Of a DNA stretch of 55,736 nucleotides, positions 1 through 7,825 are shown piece after piece (the first letter of the stretch is position 1; every line of letters starts with the position of its first letter). The notes under the pieces were generated by a model that made no database searches, was not told the origin of the DNA, and saw only the letters and a list, made by a program, of their open reading frames with translations. Where the stretch lies: NCBI GenBank assembly GCA_030699125.1, contig JAUYKM010000014.1, forward strand, positions 1-55,736. Reading direction: 5' to 3'. The translations under genes and the position numbers were made by a program. The DNA comes from Candidatus Daviesbacteria bacterium. Its GTDB lineage: Bacteria; Patescibacteriota; Microgenomatia; Daviesbacterales; UBA10151.

Positions 1-2
1 TT

Positions 3-920
3 TGGCAAAGCTATAGAAATGTTGAAATTATTGTTGTTGATGACGGCAGTACAGATAATACATATGGGTATATAAAATCTAAATTTAAAGGAAAGGTTAA
101 GTATTTGAGAAATAAGATAAATAAAGGTCCGAATTATTCAATGAATTTGGGAATTGCAGCAAGCGATGGAGAGTACATACACTTGTTAGATAGTGATAGT
201 GAAATAATTAATAAGGATATGATAAGGAATATGGTTAAATTCTATAGCACTATTCCTAATGTAGGAACTTTAGGCGGGTACTTTAATATAAATTCAAAAA
301 TTAGCCAAGCGTTTGTAAATGAGAGTAGTGATTTAGTGTGTTTTGACTTAGACGAACCGAATGCCTTAAAAAAATGCGATATTGTATCATCATGTAATTT
401 ATTTGTAAAAAAAGAATTTGTTTATAAATATCGGGGTTTTGATGATTTTATAATTGGGGCGTGTCTAGAGGATGAATTTAATCTTATACTTAGAAAAAAT
501 GGTTTTGTTAATTATTTCGGACAAAGTATTTCCGTAACACACCACAAAGATGCATCTGAAAGGGATAATCTTGGAATAAAAGCAAATTTTGTTGACCCGC
601 AATTAAAAATTATGTTACGAATATTATATGGGGAAAGAAATTATTTAAGATATTACTTAAAAAATATGGGGATTAAGGCATTTCTAAGGGTTTATATCGT
701 TAGATTTTTCCCGGCTTACTTAATCCCTATATTAGCCTTTATAAAACAGTCTTTTACTGGCTTTAAAGATAAGAATATTAATAAATTAAGCTTAAAATCA
801 AAAATGGTTTATTTCTTATTTTTAATTAGATATTCAATAGACCCCTTTGCATGGAATATAATAAACTTTTATAAGATAAAAAAATATAGGAGCGTAAATT
901 TTATAGAGAACAAATTATAA
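3..920 (+). CDS. Family 2 glycosyltransferase, 5' end cut by window
   Basis: The open frame runs from the window edge; the first ATG/TTG inside it is not the true start because the upstream residues already show the GT-A nucleotide-binding motif VVDDGSTDNT. This is followed by the conserved N-LG-A-S-GEY--LLDSD segment containing the DxD-like acceptor region. The C-terminal third is basic and hydrophobic, suggesting membrane association. The role is transfer of an activated sugar onto a growing surface glycan (family knowledge); the sugar cannot be told from sequence. It is convergent with the polysaccharide deacetylase that follows. Confidence 0.85.
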   Translation, partial: WQSYRNVEIIVVDDGSTDNTYGYIKSKFKGKVKYLRNKINKGPNYSMNLGIAASDGEYIHLLDSDSEIINKDMIRNMVKFYSTIPNVGTLGGYFNINSKISQAFVNESSDLVCFDLDEPNALKKCDIVSSCNLFVKKEFVYKYRGFDDFIIGACLEDEFNLILRKNGFVNYFGQSISVTHHKDASERDNLGIKANFVDPQLKIMLRILYGERNYLRYYLKNMGIKAFLRVYIVRFFPAYLIPILAFIKQSFTGFKDKNINKLSLKSKMVYFLFLIRYSIDPFAWNIINFYKIKKYRSVNFIENKL

Positions 921-930
921 TAATTTATTT

Positions 931-1650
931 TCACTTAGGAATAATTTCAGTAATTGCCTGATCTAATGTAACAATTGGGATTCCGCTATTTTTAATAACT
1001 GATAATTGTTTATCAAATTTTTCAGGAGATATGCCCCATTTATTTGGATTTTTTTCAATATTGTGATACAAAAAAACCAACCAGTAGTTATTTTTTTTCG
1101 CTTTATTTATCCAATCTACTATTTCTATAACCGAGGTATTATCGACGATTGTCATGGTGCGTATTTTATGAAGATTCAGATTCCATTTAGTATTATATCC
1201 TACTTGCGTTGTTCTGTTAGATCTATAATTTTTCTTTATTTGTGATAATACTGAATTATTATATATCCCGTAGGGAAGGGCAAAATCTCTTATAGGAATG
1301 TCAAGTAATTTTTGTAGATATCTCTGCGATTGTGATATTTCATCATATATTTTATGAGAACTGATGTCAGCAAGATTTGGGTGACTTACGCTATGTGAGC
1401 CGATATGATTTCCTGCTTTATATAGTACAGTAACTTCCTCTGGTAGCATTCCTCTTATTCCATCAAGTCTATCGGTAGTAATATAGAATGTACCAAGCAG
1501 CCCATATTTTTGCATGATCGGCCAGCCGTTTATAAATTGGGTTCTACTTGCATCATCAAATGTTAGGGTTAGGATTGGCCTATCCAGACCACCTTTAAGC
1601 GACAAATTTACCGAATGTATAAAAGATATAAAGATATATTTATTAAGCAT
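931..1650 (-). CDS. Polysaccharide deacetylase (NodB / CE4 family)
   Basis: The 239-residue protein carries the CE4 signatures: the TFDD catalytic/metal motif at about residues 30-33 and the zinc-binding HSVSHP motif at about 86-91. Enzymes of this family remove N- or O-acetyl groups from chitin-like, peptidoglycan or exopolysaccharide chains. No clear signal peptide is visible, only a short hydrophobic N-terminus. It sits between glycosyltransferase genes, so a role in modifying the cell-surface glycan built by this cluster is inferred. Confidence 0.85.
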   Translation of the reverse strand: MLNKYIFISFIHSVNLSLKGGLDRPILTLTFDDASRTQFINGWPIMQKYGLLGTFYITTDRLDGIRGMLPEEVTVLYKAGNHIGSHSVSHPNLADISSHKIYDEISQSQRYLQKLLDIPIRDFALPYGIYNNSVLSQIKKNYRSNRTTQVGYNTKWNLNLHKIRTMTIVDNTSVIEIVDWINKAKKNNYWLVFLYHNIEKNPNKWGISPEKFDKQLSVIKNSGIPIVTLDQAITEIIPK

Positions 1651-1724
1651 TCATTTATAGATAAATTTCGAATTTACGCAGTAATTATGCTTAACGCATA
1701 AGTATATTACCATCTTTTCACCTT

Positions 1725-2927
1725 CTATAAATACAACTTTTTATTTTGAATAATTGTATTGTATATTTTTAGAATTTTTTTTATGTGACTTTTTGGTCCT
1801 AATTTGTCTTTAACAATTTTTAAATTTATTTCGCCCATTTTTCTAGCAAGAGTTTTATTTGTGTGCAATAAAATTATTTTTTCCGCTATTTTATTAAAGT
1901 CGAATCTGTTTACTAAAAACCCATTTTGTCCGTCTATAATATGATCTTTTACGCCTGCATTGTCAGAAACTATTATTGGCTTACCAAAACTCATTGCCTC
2001 GTATACTACTATTGGACCAGTTTCCTTCCATAAACTAGGGCTAGCTAAACAGAAAGAATACTTAAAGTACTTACTTATTTTATTATTGTTAATTTCTCCA
2101 AGGAATTTAATATTTTTTTCTATTTTAAGTTTTTTAGCTAAGTATCTTAAATTTTCTTCCTCAGGCCCTCTTCCAACAATGCTTAATTTTATTTTCTTGT
2201 TTTTATCTAAAACAAGCCTTAATACTTTTAATAAATATTTAACGCCTTTTTGTGCATGTAATCTTCCCACGTATAAGATTGTATCTGATTTCTTAGTAAT
2301 CATTTTAGGTTTAAAATTTGTGAAGTAAGGTAAATAGATAGCGTTTGTAAATCCAGCATTTATTAATGATTTGTATAACTCTTTTGAGGGGCAGATGAAG
2401 AATTTAATTAATAATTTTTTAATTAGTATATCGTTAAATAAAAGAAAATCTACTAAATAAGTTTGCAGCTTGAAGTCACTGTTTTTGAAGCATTTAAAGC
2501 TTCTGCTGTGTTTGCCATCGCATACGAAGTAATAATTTTTGTTTTTGTAGTTGCACAATGGGCAAAGAAAACCAAAATCATGCACAGTCATAATCTTTTT
2601 ATAGCCTATACACGCAAGTAATATAGTTTTTGATGCCTTGTTAATATTGTTGAGATGTATAATGTCGGGTTCTACTTTTAGTATATAATTTCTTATTTTG
2701 TAGTAAAGCTTGAGATTTATTAAATTTTGAGAGAAAAACCACTGAAGTTTATTTTGAAATTTATTATTAAGTACTATTGGATCTTTATTTTCAATGTGAT
2801 GTTCCTCAGATAAATATAGCTTAAAGACTTTATGTCCGAGATTTTTTAGCTCTCTTGATAGACTATTTATGTAAACTTTTTCTCCACCTATGCCTTCATA
2901 AGAATCATTTATTAGCAAAATTTTCAT
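1725..2927 (-). CDS. Family 4 glycosyltransferase (GT-B fold)
   Basis: A 400-residue GT4 protein. The N-terminus has the acceptor-domain start MKILLINDSYEGIGGEKVY with its GG-E pattern. The C-terminal half has ILYVGRLHAQKGVKYL, a donor-domain signature, and the E-x7-E motif in KETGPIVVYEAMSFGKP, which binds the nucleotide-sugar. It has a cysteine cluster around residues 120-145 (CPLCNYKNKNYYFVCDGKH), seen in some GT4 enzymes. It is the last gene of a leftward operon of four glycan genes; only 3 nt separate it from the upstream GT2. Confidence 0.88.
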   Translation of the reverse strand: MKILLINDSYEGIGGEKVYINSLSRELKNLGHKVFKLYLSEEHHIENKDPIVLNNKFQNKLQWFFSQNLINLKLYYKIRNYILKVEPDIIHLNNINKASKTILLACIGYKKIMTVHDFGFLCPLCNYKNKNYYFVCDGKHSRSFKCFKNSDFKLQTYLVDFLLFNDILIKKLLIKFFICPSKELYKSLINAGFTNAIYLPYFTNFKPKMITKKSDTILYVGRLHAQKGVKYLLKVLRLVLDKNKKIKLSIVGRGPEEENLRYLAKKLKIEKNIKFLGEINNNKISKYFKYSFCLASPSLWKETGPIVVYEAMSFGKPIIVSDNAGVKDHIIDGQNGFLVNRFDFNKIAEKIILLHTNKTLARKMGEINLKIVKDKLGPKSHIKKILKIYNTIIQNKKLYL

Positions 2928-2930
2928 AAA

Positions 2931-3791
2931 TTAAATGAGTGCCCAAATTATACCTAATCTCCAGGATAATTCTGATATAAGTAAAAATGAAGATTCGCCA
3001 ATAGGTTTTTTTATAAACTGAAGTGTAAGCCAAATAGGAAATGAAAAAAAGTTTTTAAGTGATATACTTTCAAACATAAAATGTTTTTTTTCAAAACCGC
3101 TATTTTTGTATTTCTTATATATTTTTGTAGTCCAGAATCCTTTGTTAAAGTTTGATAGGATCGTCTTTATGAAGGAACTTTTGTGGTTGTGTCCTACTTT
3201 TAATAAGGGGATAAATCTTATCTTTGTTTCCTTTTTCAGCCGAAGGTAGAGATCTAGGTCTTCAAAATTTTCTAAATTTGCATCAAACATTATTTTTTTA
3301 ATTGTTGAGGATTTAATTGCAAAATTTTTGGTGTCGATGTGATTTATGTATCTGCCTTCAGTGGTTCTTTTTAGAAATTCTTCATTTGCTTTTTGGATAT
3401 TTCTGGTCCAGTAATTTTTTATCAGGTCTTTTTCTGATCCAATTACAGCGACCTCATTTCCGTATATTATTGGCGCTGTAAGTTTTTGGAGCCAATTTTT
3501 TGGAACAATACAATCTGCGTCAGTCATGGTAATAATTTTTCCAGTCGCAGCTTTAATACCGGCATTTCTTGCAGCTCCTCTGGATATATATTCTTCAAAA
3601 ATATATTTAATATTTTTCTGTTTAAAACTTTTTATTATCTCCTTGGTTCTGTCATTTGAATTATTATTAACAATAATCACTTCATAATTTTTATAAGCTT
3701 GGTCCAAAACTGACTCTAGGCATTGTCTTAACGTCTTTTCTCCATTATATACCGGAATTATTACTGAAACTTTTTTTTTTGAATTGTTCAT
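2931..3791 (-). CDS. Family 2 glycosyltransferase
   Basis: A 286-residue protein beginning KKVSVIIPVYNGEKTLRQCL, a textbook GT2 start, with a nucleotide-sugar binding segment VNNNSNDRT and a metal-binding DAD in MTDADCIVP at about residue 93. The C-terminus is hydrophobic, probably membrane-attached. The start codon overlaps the end of the upstream methyltransferase gene by 4 nt, so the two are translationally coupled. Donor and acceptor sugars are unknown. Confidence 0.88.
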   Translation of the reverse strand: MNNSKKKVSVIIPVYNGEKTLRQCLESVLDQAYKNYEVIIVNNNSNDRTKEIIKSFKQKNIKYIFEEYISRGAARNAGIKAATGKIITMTDADCIVPKNWLQKLTAPIIYGNEVAVIGSEKDLIKNYWTRNIQKANEEFLKRTTEGRYINHIDTKNFAIKSSTIKKIMFDANLENFEDLDLYLRLKKETKIRFIPLLKVGHNHKSSFIKTILSNFNKGFWTTKIYKKYKNSGFEKKHFMFESISLKNFFSFPIWLTLQFIKKPIGESSFLLISELSWRLGIIWALI

Positions 3792-4525
3792 TTTTTTATT
3801 CTTTTAATTAAAAAATATAATGTAGGATTATGGCGTTTCAAAAAGACGCCACATAAGCCAATAGCTCTATCTATTGCTAGGTAGATAGGCAATATTTCTA
3901 TCTCAAAAAGGTTTAATTTATTTTCTAATCTTTCTGTGAGATTTGCTCCTTTATATTTTATTGCATATGTAATTGTATCTACTTTTTTTATTTCTACAAA
4001 TCTTTTTGAGTTATAGATATTTTCCTTAACGACCTTAGTTGGGCCCTTCGTATAATGATATATCGGCTTCTGACTATCATGAAAGGCAATTATTCCTCCA
4101 TTGATAAGATGCTTTTCCCAAAGCAGAAAATCCATTTTTACATATTCATAATCATGCCTTCCATCTATCCACAACAAGCTTATTGGTTTTTGCCAATTCT
4201 TAGCTGCTTGTTTTGAGGTCTTAACAATTGGAGTAATCCAATCATCAATTTTCGCATTTTTTATATTTTTTTTAAATATATTGAATATTCTCTTTTTTTT
4301 TCTGGGCAATATGCTAAAAGGATCTACAGCATAAACCTTACCCTTTTTGTTAATTTTTGCTGATTTTGCAAGAAGAATTGTAGATCCCCCTTTATAAGAT
4401 CCAATTTCAACAATTACTCCTACGCTTGGAATTTTTCCTGGTAATGAATATAATAATTCCCCTTCTTTTAGAGTTAAAAGTGCTTCCGCGTCCTCCATTA
4501 TTTTTTTAATAACTTGCTTATTCAT
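3788..4525 (-). CDS. Class I SAM-dependent methyltransferase (Methyltransf_24 type)
   Basis: A 245-residue protein with motif I as VEIGSYKGGST at about residues 40-50, an acidic VYAVDPF after strand 2, and the later motif LLWIDGRHDYEYVKMDF followed by GGIIAFHDS, the pattern of the Methyltransf_24/cephalosporin-hydroxylase-like families. These methylate sugars or other small acceptors. The start overlaps the stop of the upstream GT4 gene by one base and the stop overlaps the next GT2, so it belongs to the glycan operon and probably caps or decorates the chain (inference). Confidence 0.8.
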   Translation of the reverse strand: MNKQVIKKIMEDAEALLTLKEGELLYSLPGKIPSVGVIVEIGSYKGGSTILLAKSAKINKKGKVYAVDPFSILPRKKKRIFNIFKKNIKNAKIDDWITPIVKTSKQAAKNWQKPISLLWIDGRHDYEYVKMDFLLWEKHLINGGIIAFHDSQKPIYHYTKGPTKVVKENIYNSKRFVEIKKVDTITYAIKYKGANLTERLENKLNLFEIEILPIYLAIDRAIGLCGVFLKRHNPTLYFLIKRIKK

Positions 4526-5604
4526 TATTTAATTATCTTTCTGATTTTTTTAACGAATATTTTTGTATCGAATTTTTTGGCTTGTTCCAGACATGCATCT
4601 TTATATTTTTCCGGACTTTTGCCGAGTTTTTCAATAGCTGATTTTAATTTTTCAGCATTTATGTCGTCTAGTAATAGTCCTGTTTTACCATGAATGATTG
4701 TTTCTTTAAAACCTCCCTCATTTGGAGCAATAACCGGTTTGCCGGATGCCATTGCCTCCACTGCAACCATGCCAAAATCCTCATCCTGGGCTGTGGTTAT
4801 AAACCCTTTACAGTTAGCGTAAAGGTCAATTAATTTTTTAGCCGTTACCCAGCTTAAAATTTCCACATTTTTAGGTTGATGAGCCTTGATAAGCTTCGCA
4901 TATTGCTTAAAATGGCGTGACTGCTCGTAGCTTCCGACTATAATCAGGTTTTCCTTTGGTAATTGTTTAAAAGCTTCCAGTTGCATCTCAATCCGCTTAT
5001 GAGTTATAAGCCGGTTAACGCTTAACCAGAAGTTTCCGTTTTCCCGAAAATAAAATTGTTTCGTCTCGATCGGCGGATAAATAACAACTGCATCTCTTTT
5101 AAGGAAATCACAGACCCGTTTTTTTGTATTATTTGAATTACAAATTATTTTATTGACAGACTTTACGTATTTTTTATTTAACATACGGTTATAGTAGACC
5201 CAAATATCAAAAAGGCTCCTAGCATACCAAGGTACACTATTTTTCCTTGTAAATTCGTGTAAATCCCAAATTTCTCTGATTGGAGAGTGAACATACCATA
5301 AATTGGGCTGATTATTTACTGCAGCCGACATTGCCCAGTCACCGCTGATTATGTAAAGATCATATTTTTTACCTAAATTTAGTTTTCTAAATTTCATTAG
5401 GGCTGATTGCTGCCTGAATGGGGCGTTTGCAGGAACATTTCCAATTGACTTAAATTTAATGTTTTTAAAGCCCATTTTTGCAATTTTCCCGGTATCTATA
5501 TTTGTTGTATACAAATCGGCTTTTAGTTCGCGGGCAAGGGTAAGGCTTACTTTCTCTGCTCCCCCTATGTTATCCATAAAATTATGCAGGATGGCTATTT
5601 TCAT
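4525..5604 (-). CDS. Family 4 glycosyltransferase
   Basis: A 359-residue GT4 protein. It starts MKIAILHNFMDNIGGAEKVS, with the GGAE acceptor-domain motif, and has WYVHSPIREIWD, typical of mannosyl/rhamnosyl-transferases of the WbaZ kind. It ends with the E-x7-E motif in EDFGMVAVEAMASGKPVIAPNEGG at about residues 275-295. It is the first gene of the leftward glycan operon. Immediately upstream lie remnants of two decayed genes, so its promoter region is recent or rearranged. Confidence 0.88.
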   Translation of the reverse strand: MKIAILHNFMDNIGGAEKVSLTLARELKADLYTTNIDTGKIAKMGFKNIKFKSIGNVPANAPFRQQSALMKFRKLNLGKKYDLYIISGDWAMSAAVNNQPNLWYVHSPIREIWDLHEFTRKNSVPWYARSLFDIWVYYNRMLNKKYVKSVNKIICNSNNTKKRVCDFLKRDAVVIYPPIETKQFYFRENGNFWLSVNRLITHKRIEMQLEAFKQLPKENLIIVGSYEQSRHFKQYAKLIKAHQPKNVEILSWVTAKKLIDLYANCKGFITTAQDEDFGMVAVEAMASGKPVIAPNEGGFKETIIHGKTGLLLDDINAEKLKSAIEKLGKSPEKYKDACLEQAKKFDTKIFVKKIRKIIK

Positions 5605-5619
5605 ACAAAAATCCGATTT

Positions 5620-5821
5620 TTATAATAAGTTCAAATTATAGCGGCCATCACCAGCAGCAAGATTCAGCCATTGACCATGAATTTCGATCCTTCTTAAGAC
5701 TTCCAAGGTATCTTTATCGCCAGTCCCCCAAATTGAAGTGACTGGTTTCAAAATAGTTAATTCCTCTGGTGAAGATATACTTATCTTCTTTTGCTTCGTA
5801 GGGTTTTGTTATTTTCTTCAT
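5620..5821 (-). pseudogene. Truncated, frameshifted SAM-methyltransferase remnant
   Basis: Reading leftward from an ATG at 5821, the frame gives MKKITKPYEAKEDKY...INYFETSHF and then breaks at about 5718. Shifting by one base continues as GDKDTLEVLRRIEIHGQWLNLAAGDGRYNLNLL and stops at 5620. LNLAAGDGRYNLNLL resembles motif I of class I methyltransferases (E/D-x-G-x-G-R). Only about 65 residues remain of a normally 200-residue protein, so it is broken by a frameshift and by 3' truncation. Family assignment rests on one motif. Confidence 0.45.
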
Positions 5822-5826
5822 AAAGC

Positions 5827-5980
5827 TTATTTTATTAAGTGTCTTTTTAAAAAAGCTCTTCCGGAACCTGATTTTAAATATTTTTCAAAATTGAAAGCAA
5901 CATACTTATCTATCTTTCAGATTATCGGTACAGCCAATATAGAAACCACCAGAACATTTTAAACTATAGACATAATACAT
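5827..5980 (-). pseudogene. Internally deleted GIY-YIG endonuclease (UvrC N-terminal-like) remnant
   Basis: From an ATG at 5980 the minus strand reads MYYVYSLKCSGGFYIGCTDN followed by LKDR and a stop, the canonical N-terminus of the small GIY-YIG (URI) family. One frame over, YVAFNFEKYLKSGSGRAFLK continues to a stop at 5827; this is the family's canonical C-terminus. The roughly 35 residues normally between the two halves, including the catalytic Arg/Glu region, are gone. It is therefore a dead copy produced by an internal deletion. Confidence 0.7.
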
Positions 5981-6017
5981 ATTTAGATCTACCAATTTTA
6001 AAGGTTAAAGGTCGCCT

Positions 6018-6074
6018 TCGCGAACCTTCTTGCGGACTTTGTCACGCCGAAGGTCCGCTTCGGCGGACCGAAGG
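6018..6074. repeat. GC-rich palindromic element beside tRNA-Ser
   Basis: GGTCCGC at 6052-6058 and GCGGACC at 6063-6069 form a perfect 7-bp stem closed by a TTCG tetraloop. Related CCTTCG/CGAAGG fragments lie on both sides. It starts one base beyond the 3' end of the minus-strand tRNA-Ser(TGA) and could serve as its terminator or processing signal. Its GC content contrasts sharply with the AT-rich surroundings. Confidence 0.55.
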
Positions 6075-6162
6075 CGGAGGGGGTGAGATTCGAACTCACG
6101 GTTGACTTTCGTCAACATTGGTTTTCAAGACCAACCTGATAAACCACTCCAAGCACCCCTCC
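6075..6162 (-). tRNA. tRNA-Ser (anticodon TGA)
   Basis: On the minus strand the 7-bp acceptor stem GGAGGGG/CCCCTCC encloses a D arm, an anticodon loop reading CTTGAAA (anticodon TGA), a long type-II variable arm (TTGACGAAAGTCAA), and a T arm with GTTCGAATC. The long variable arm is the serine hallmark and the discriminator base is G. The 3' CCA is not encoded. It lies 5 nt downstream of the second tRNA-Ser gene, so the pair is probably co-transcribed. Confidence 0.95.
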
Positions 6163-6167
6163 GTATG

Positions 6168-6251
6168 CGGTGGGTACAGGATTCGAACCTGTGTGACATT
6201 GCTGCCAACGGTTTAGCGAACCGTCTCCTTAAACCACTCGGACAACCCACC
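6168..6251 (-). tRNA. tRNA-Ser (anticodon GCT)
   Basis: On the minus strand, GGTGGGT/ACCCACC forms the acceptor stem, the anticodon loop reads TCGCTAA (anticodon GCT), and an extended variable arm precedes the T arm GGTTCGAATCC. Discriminator G, long variable arm and the anticodon all fit serine (AGC/AGU codons). CCA is not encoded. Confidence 0.95.
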
Positions 6252-6282
6252 GTATAAGCAATTTTAACAGAATCCAGCTTCA

Positions 6283-6984
6283 CTATCTAGCCAGAGTGAT
6301 AGCCCACACTTTTTTAGCTCCTGCTCTTTTTAAAATCCAGCAACATTCTCTAAGAGTTGAGCCGGTAGTCCAGACATCATCTATTAACAAACAATTTTCA
6401 TTTTTCAATTTACAATTTTCAACTATTTCAAATGCATTTTTGATGTTTTGATGACGCTGTCTGCTATTGAGTTTAGCTTGAGATTTGGTATAGCGTACTC
6501 TTTTTAGCGCATCCAGATATTTTAAACCTAGTTTTTGGGCCAAAGATTGTCCAATTAAAGAAGACTGATTAAATCCCCGGTCATTTTCTCTCCACCAGTA
6601 AAGCGGTACTGGCACCAGGGCCCAACCCGCTCCTTGATCCTTTTTAATTTGATCTAACACAAATGGCTGATATTTAACCCAATACTCCAAAGTTAAATTA
6701 ACTAACACATCCGACAATTCTTTGATTCTTTTATACTTTAACTTTTGAATGGCAGATCTTAAAGGATCCTGATATATCCCCAGGCTCCACAGTCCATCCA
6801 GACCAAATCTTCTTCTGCAAATGGGATGAGTCTGCCCTCCCATGGCTAAATCCTCACATCTGGGACAAACTAACTCTCCCTGTCTGATATTCCTGATGCA
6901 ATCCTCACAAAGATAGCCTCCATCCCTGCTACATCCAACGCATTTTTTGGGAAATAAAATATCTAGTAAGAAGTTGATTTTCAC
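6283..6984 (-). CDS. comF: ComF family amidophosphoribosyltransferase-like protein
   Basis: The protein has two CxxC zinc-knuckle pairs near its N-terminus (CVGC, CEDC, then CPRC) followed by a phosphoribosyltransferase domain ending in the PRPP-binding motif LLIDDVWTTGST. ComF proteins are needed for DNA uptake in competent bacteria. The start chosen is GTG at 6984 (VKINFLLDILFPKK); the longer open frame to 7053 runs into the divergent tmRNA gene and lacks homology. An inserted degenerate repeat around 6387-6421 encodes CKLKNENC just before the PRPP motif. It may feed the T4SS-like/competence machinery (inference). Confidence 0.88.
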   Translation of the reverse strand: MKINFLLDILFPKKCVGCSRDGGYLCEDCIRNIRQGELVCPRCEDLAMGGQTHPICRRRFGLDGLWSLGIYQDPLRSAIQKLKYKRIKELSDVLVNLTLEYWVKYQPFVLDQIKKDQGAGWALVPVPLYWWRENDRGFNQSSLIGQSLAQKLGLKYLDALKRVRYTKSQAKLNSRQRHQNIKNAFEIVENCKLKNENCLLIDDVWTTGSTLRECCWILKRAGAKKVWAITLAR

Positions 6985-7010
6985 CCCATAATATGGTAAT
7001 ATATTGGCTC

Positions 7011-7373
7011 GGGGATGTATAGTTTCGATAGAATTGCTCTTTAAAAACTGCAAGCCGTTAAGGAAACATTAAACGTATAAATATTGTTTCAAAATACAAA
7101 CGCCAATCTTTTTGGTGTTTTCAATAAGCAACCAGCATACGCTGTAGCTTAAAGATGTTTTAGGGTAGCTTCAAGACGTATCCTTAAGATAAGTACCAAG
7201 TCTTGATGCAGCTTCTGATATCTAATCCATAATCATAAGCCAAGCTTGTTGGATTAAGTATTAACCTTCCTGTTTATGGGTTACAAGTTAATACTCAAAA
7301 AATACATAAACTAAGCTTGTAGAAGTTTTTTAAGAATCTTTTCTAGACGGGGGTGCAAAACCCCCCATCTCCA
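7011..7373 (+). ncRNA. ssrA: tmRNA (transfer-messenger RNA)
   Basis: GGGGATG at 7011-7017 pairs with CATCTCC at 7366-7372, forming the tRNA-like acceptor stem, with discriminator A at 7373. A tmRNA-type D-arm follows (TATAGTTTCGATAGAATTG), and the T arm GGGGG-TGCAAAA-CCCCC spans 7349-7365. The tag reading frame, open from about 7093, ends in QPAYAVA with its TAA at 7150-7152, matching the small nonpolar ending of degradation tags. Three pseudoknot-like stretches fill 7155-7340. CCA is not encoded. It rescues stalled ribosomes together with SmpB, whose gene faces it tail to tail 8 nt away. Confidence 0.93.
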
Positions 7374-7380
7374 CCCATTT

Positions 7381-7821
7381 TTATTCTTTTCCTCTTAATT
7401 CCTGTTCCACCCGCCTGACATGATCCCTTTCTTTAACAACCTTTCTTTTATCAAATTCTTTTTTGGACTTTCCCAAACCCACTTCCAGTTTAAATTTATT
7501 ATTTTTCTCATAAATGGCAACTGGCACAAGAGTGGTGGATTTTCCTGATACTTTAGATGTTAATGAATCTATTTGATCTTTGTGCAACAGCAGTTTTCTG
7601 GATTTAGTAGCATCATAGTCTTTTTGAGAAGACTCTTGGAATTTGGGAATATTGGCATTAACCAAATATGCTTCCCCGTTTAAGATTCTGACATAGGCCT
7701 CACCTAAATCTATCCTACCGGCTCTAATTGATTTAACCTCAGCCCCGGACAGCACAATTCCAGCTTCAATCCGTTCCAAAATATGATAGTTATGAAGGGC
7801 TTTTTTGTTAACAATTTTCAA
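7381..7821 (-). CDS. smpB: SsrA-binding protein SmpB
   Basis: A 146-residue protein of normal family length. It opens with NKKALHNYHILERIEAGIVL followed by SGAEVKSIR, and contains the RKLLLHKDQI segment and the basic C-terminal tail KKEFDKRKVVKERDHVRR, all diagnostic of SmpB. It binds tmRNA's tRNA-like domain and places it in the empty A site of stalled ribosomes (established). The start codon is 4 nt from the upstream gene's stop, so it is the last gene of a leftward operon. Its end abuts the 3' end of ssrA on the opposite strand. Confidence 0.96.
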   Translation of the reverse strand: MKIVNKKALHNYHILERIEAGIVLSGAEVKSIRAGRIDLGEAYVRILNGEAYLVNANIPKFQESSQKDYDATKSRKLLLHKDQIDSLTSKVSGKSTTLVPVAIYEKNNKFKLEVGLGKSKKEFDKRKVVKERDHVRRVEQELRGKE

Positions 7822-7825
7822 GGGA

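Noticed and set aside
5738-5962. 74-codon plus-strand frame
   Set aside because: It is the complement of the methyltransferase and GIY-YIG remnants, whose family motifs are on the minus strand.
6985-7053. Longer N-terminus of ComF
   Set aside because: It overlaps the 5' acceptor and D-arm region of the tmRNA gene and contains no ComF homology; GTG at 6984 is directly before the conserved zinc-finger region.
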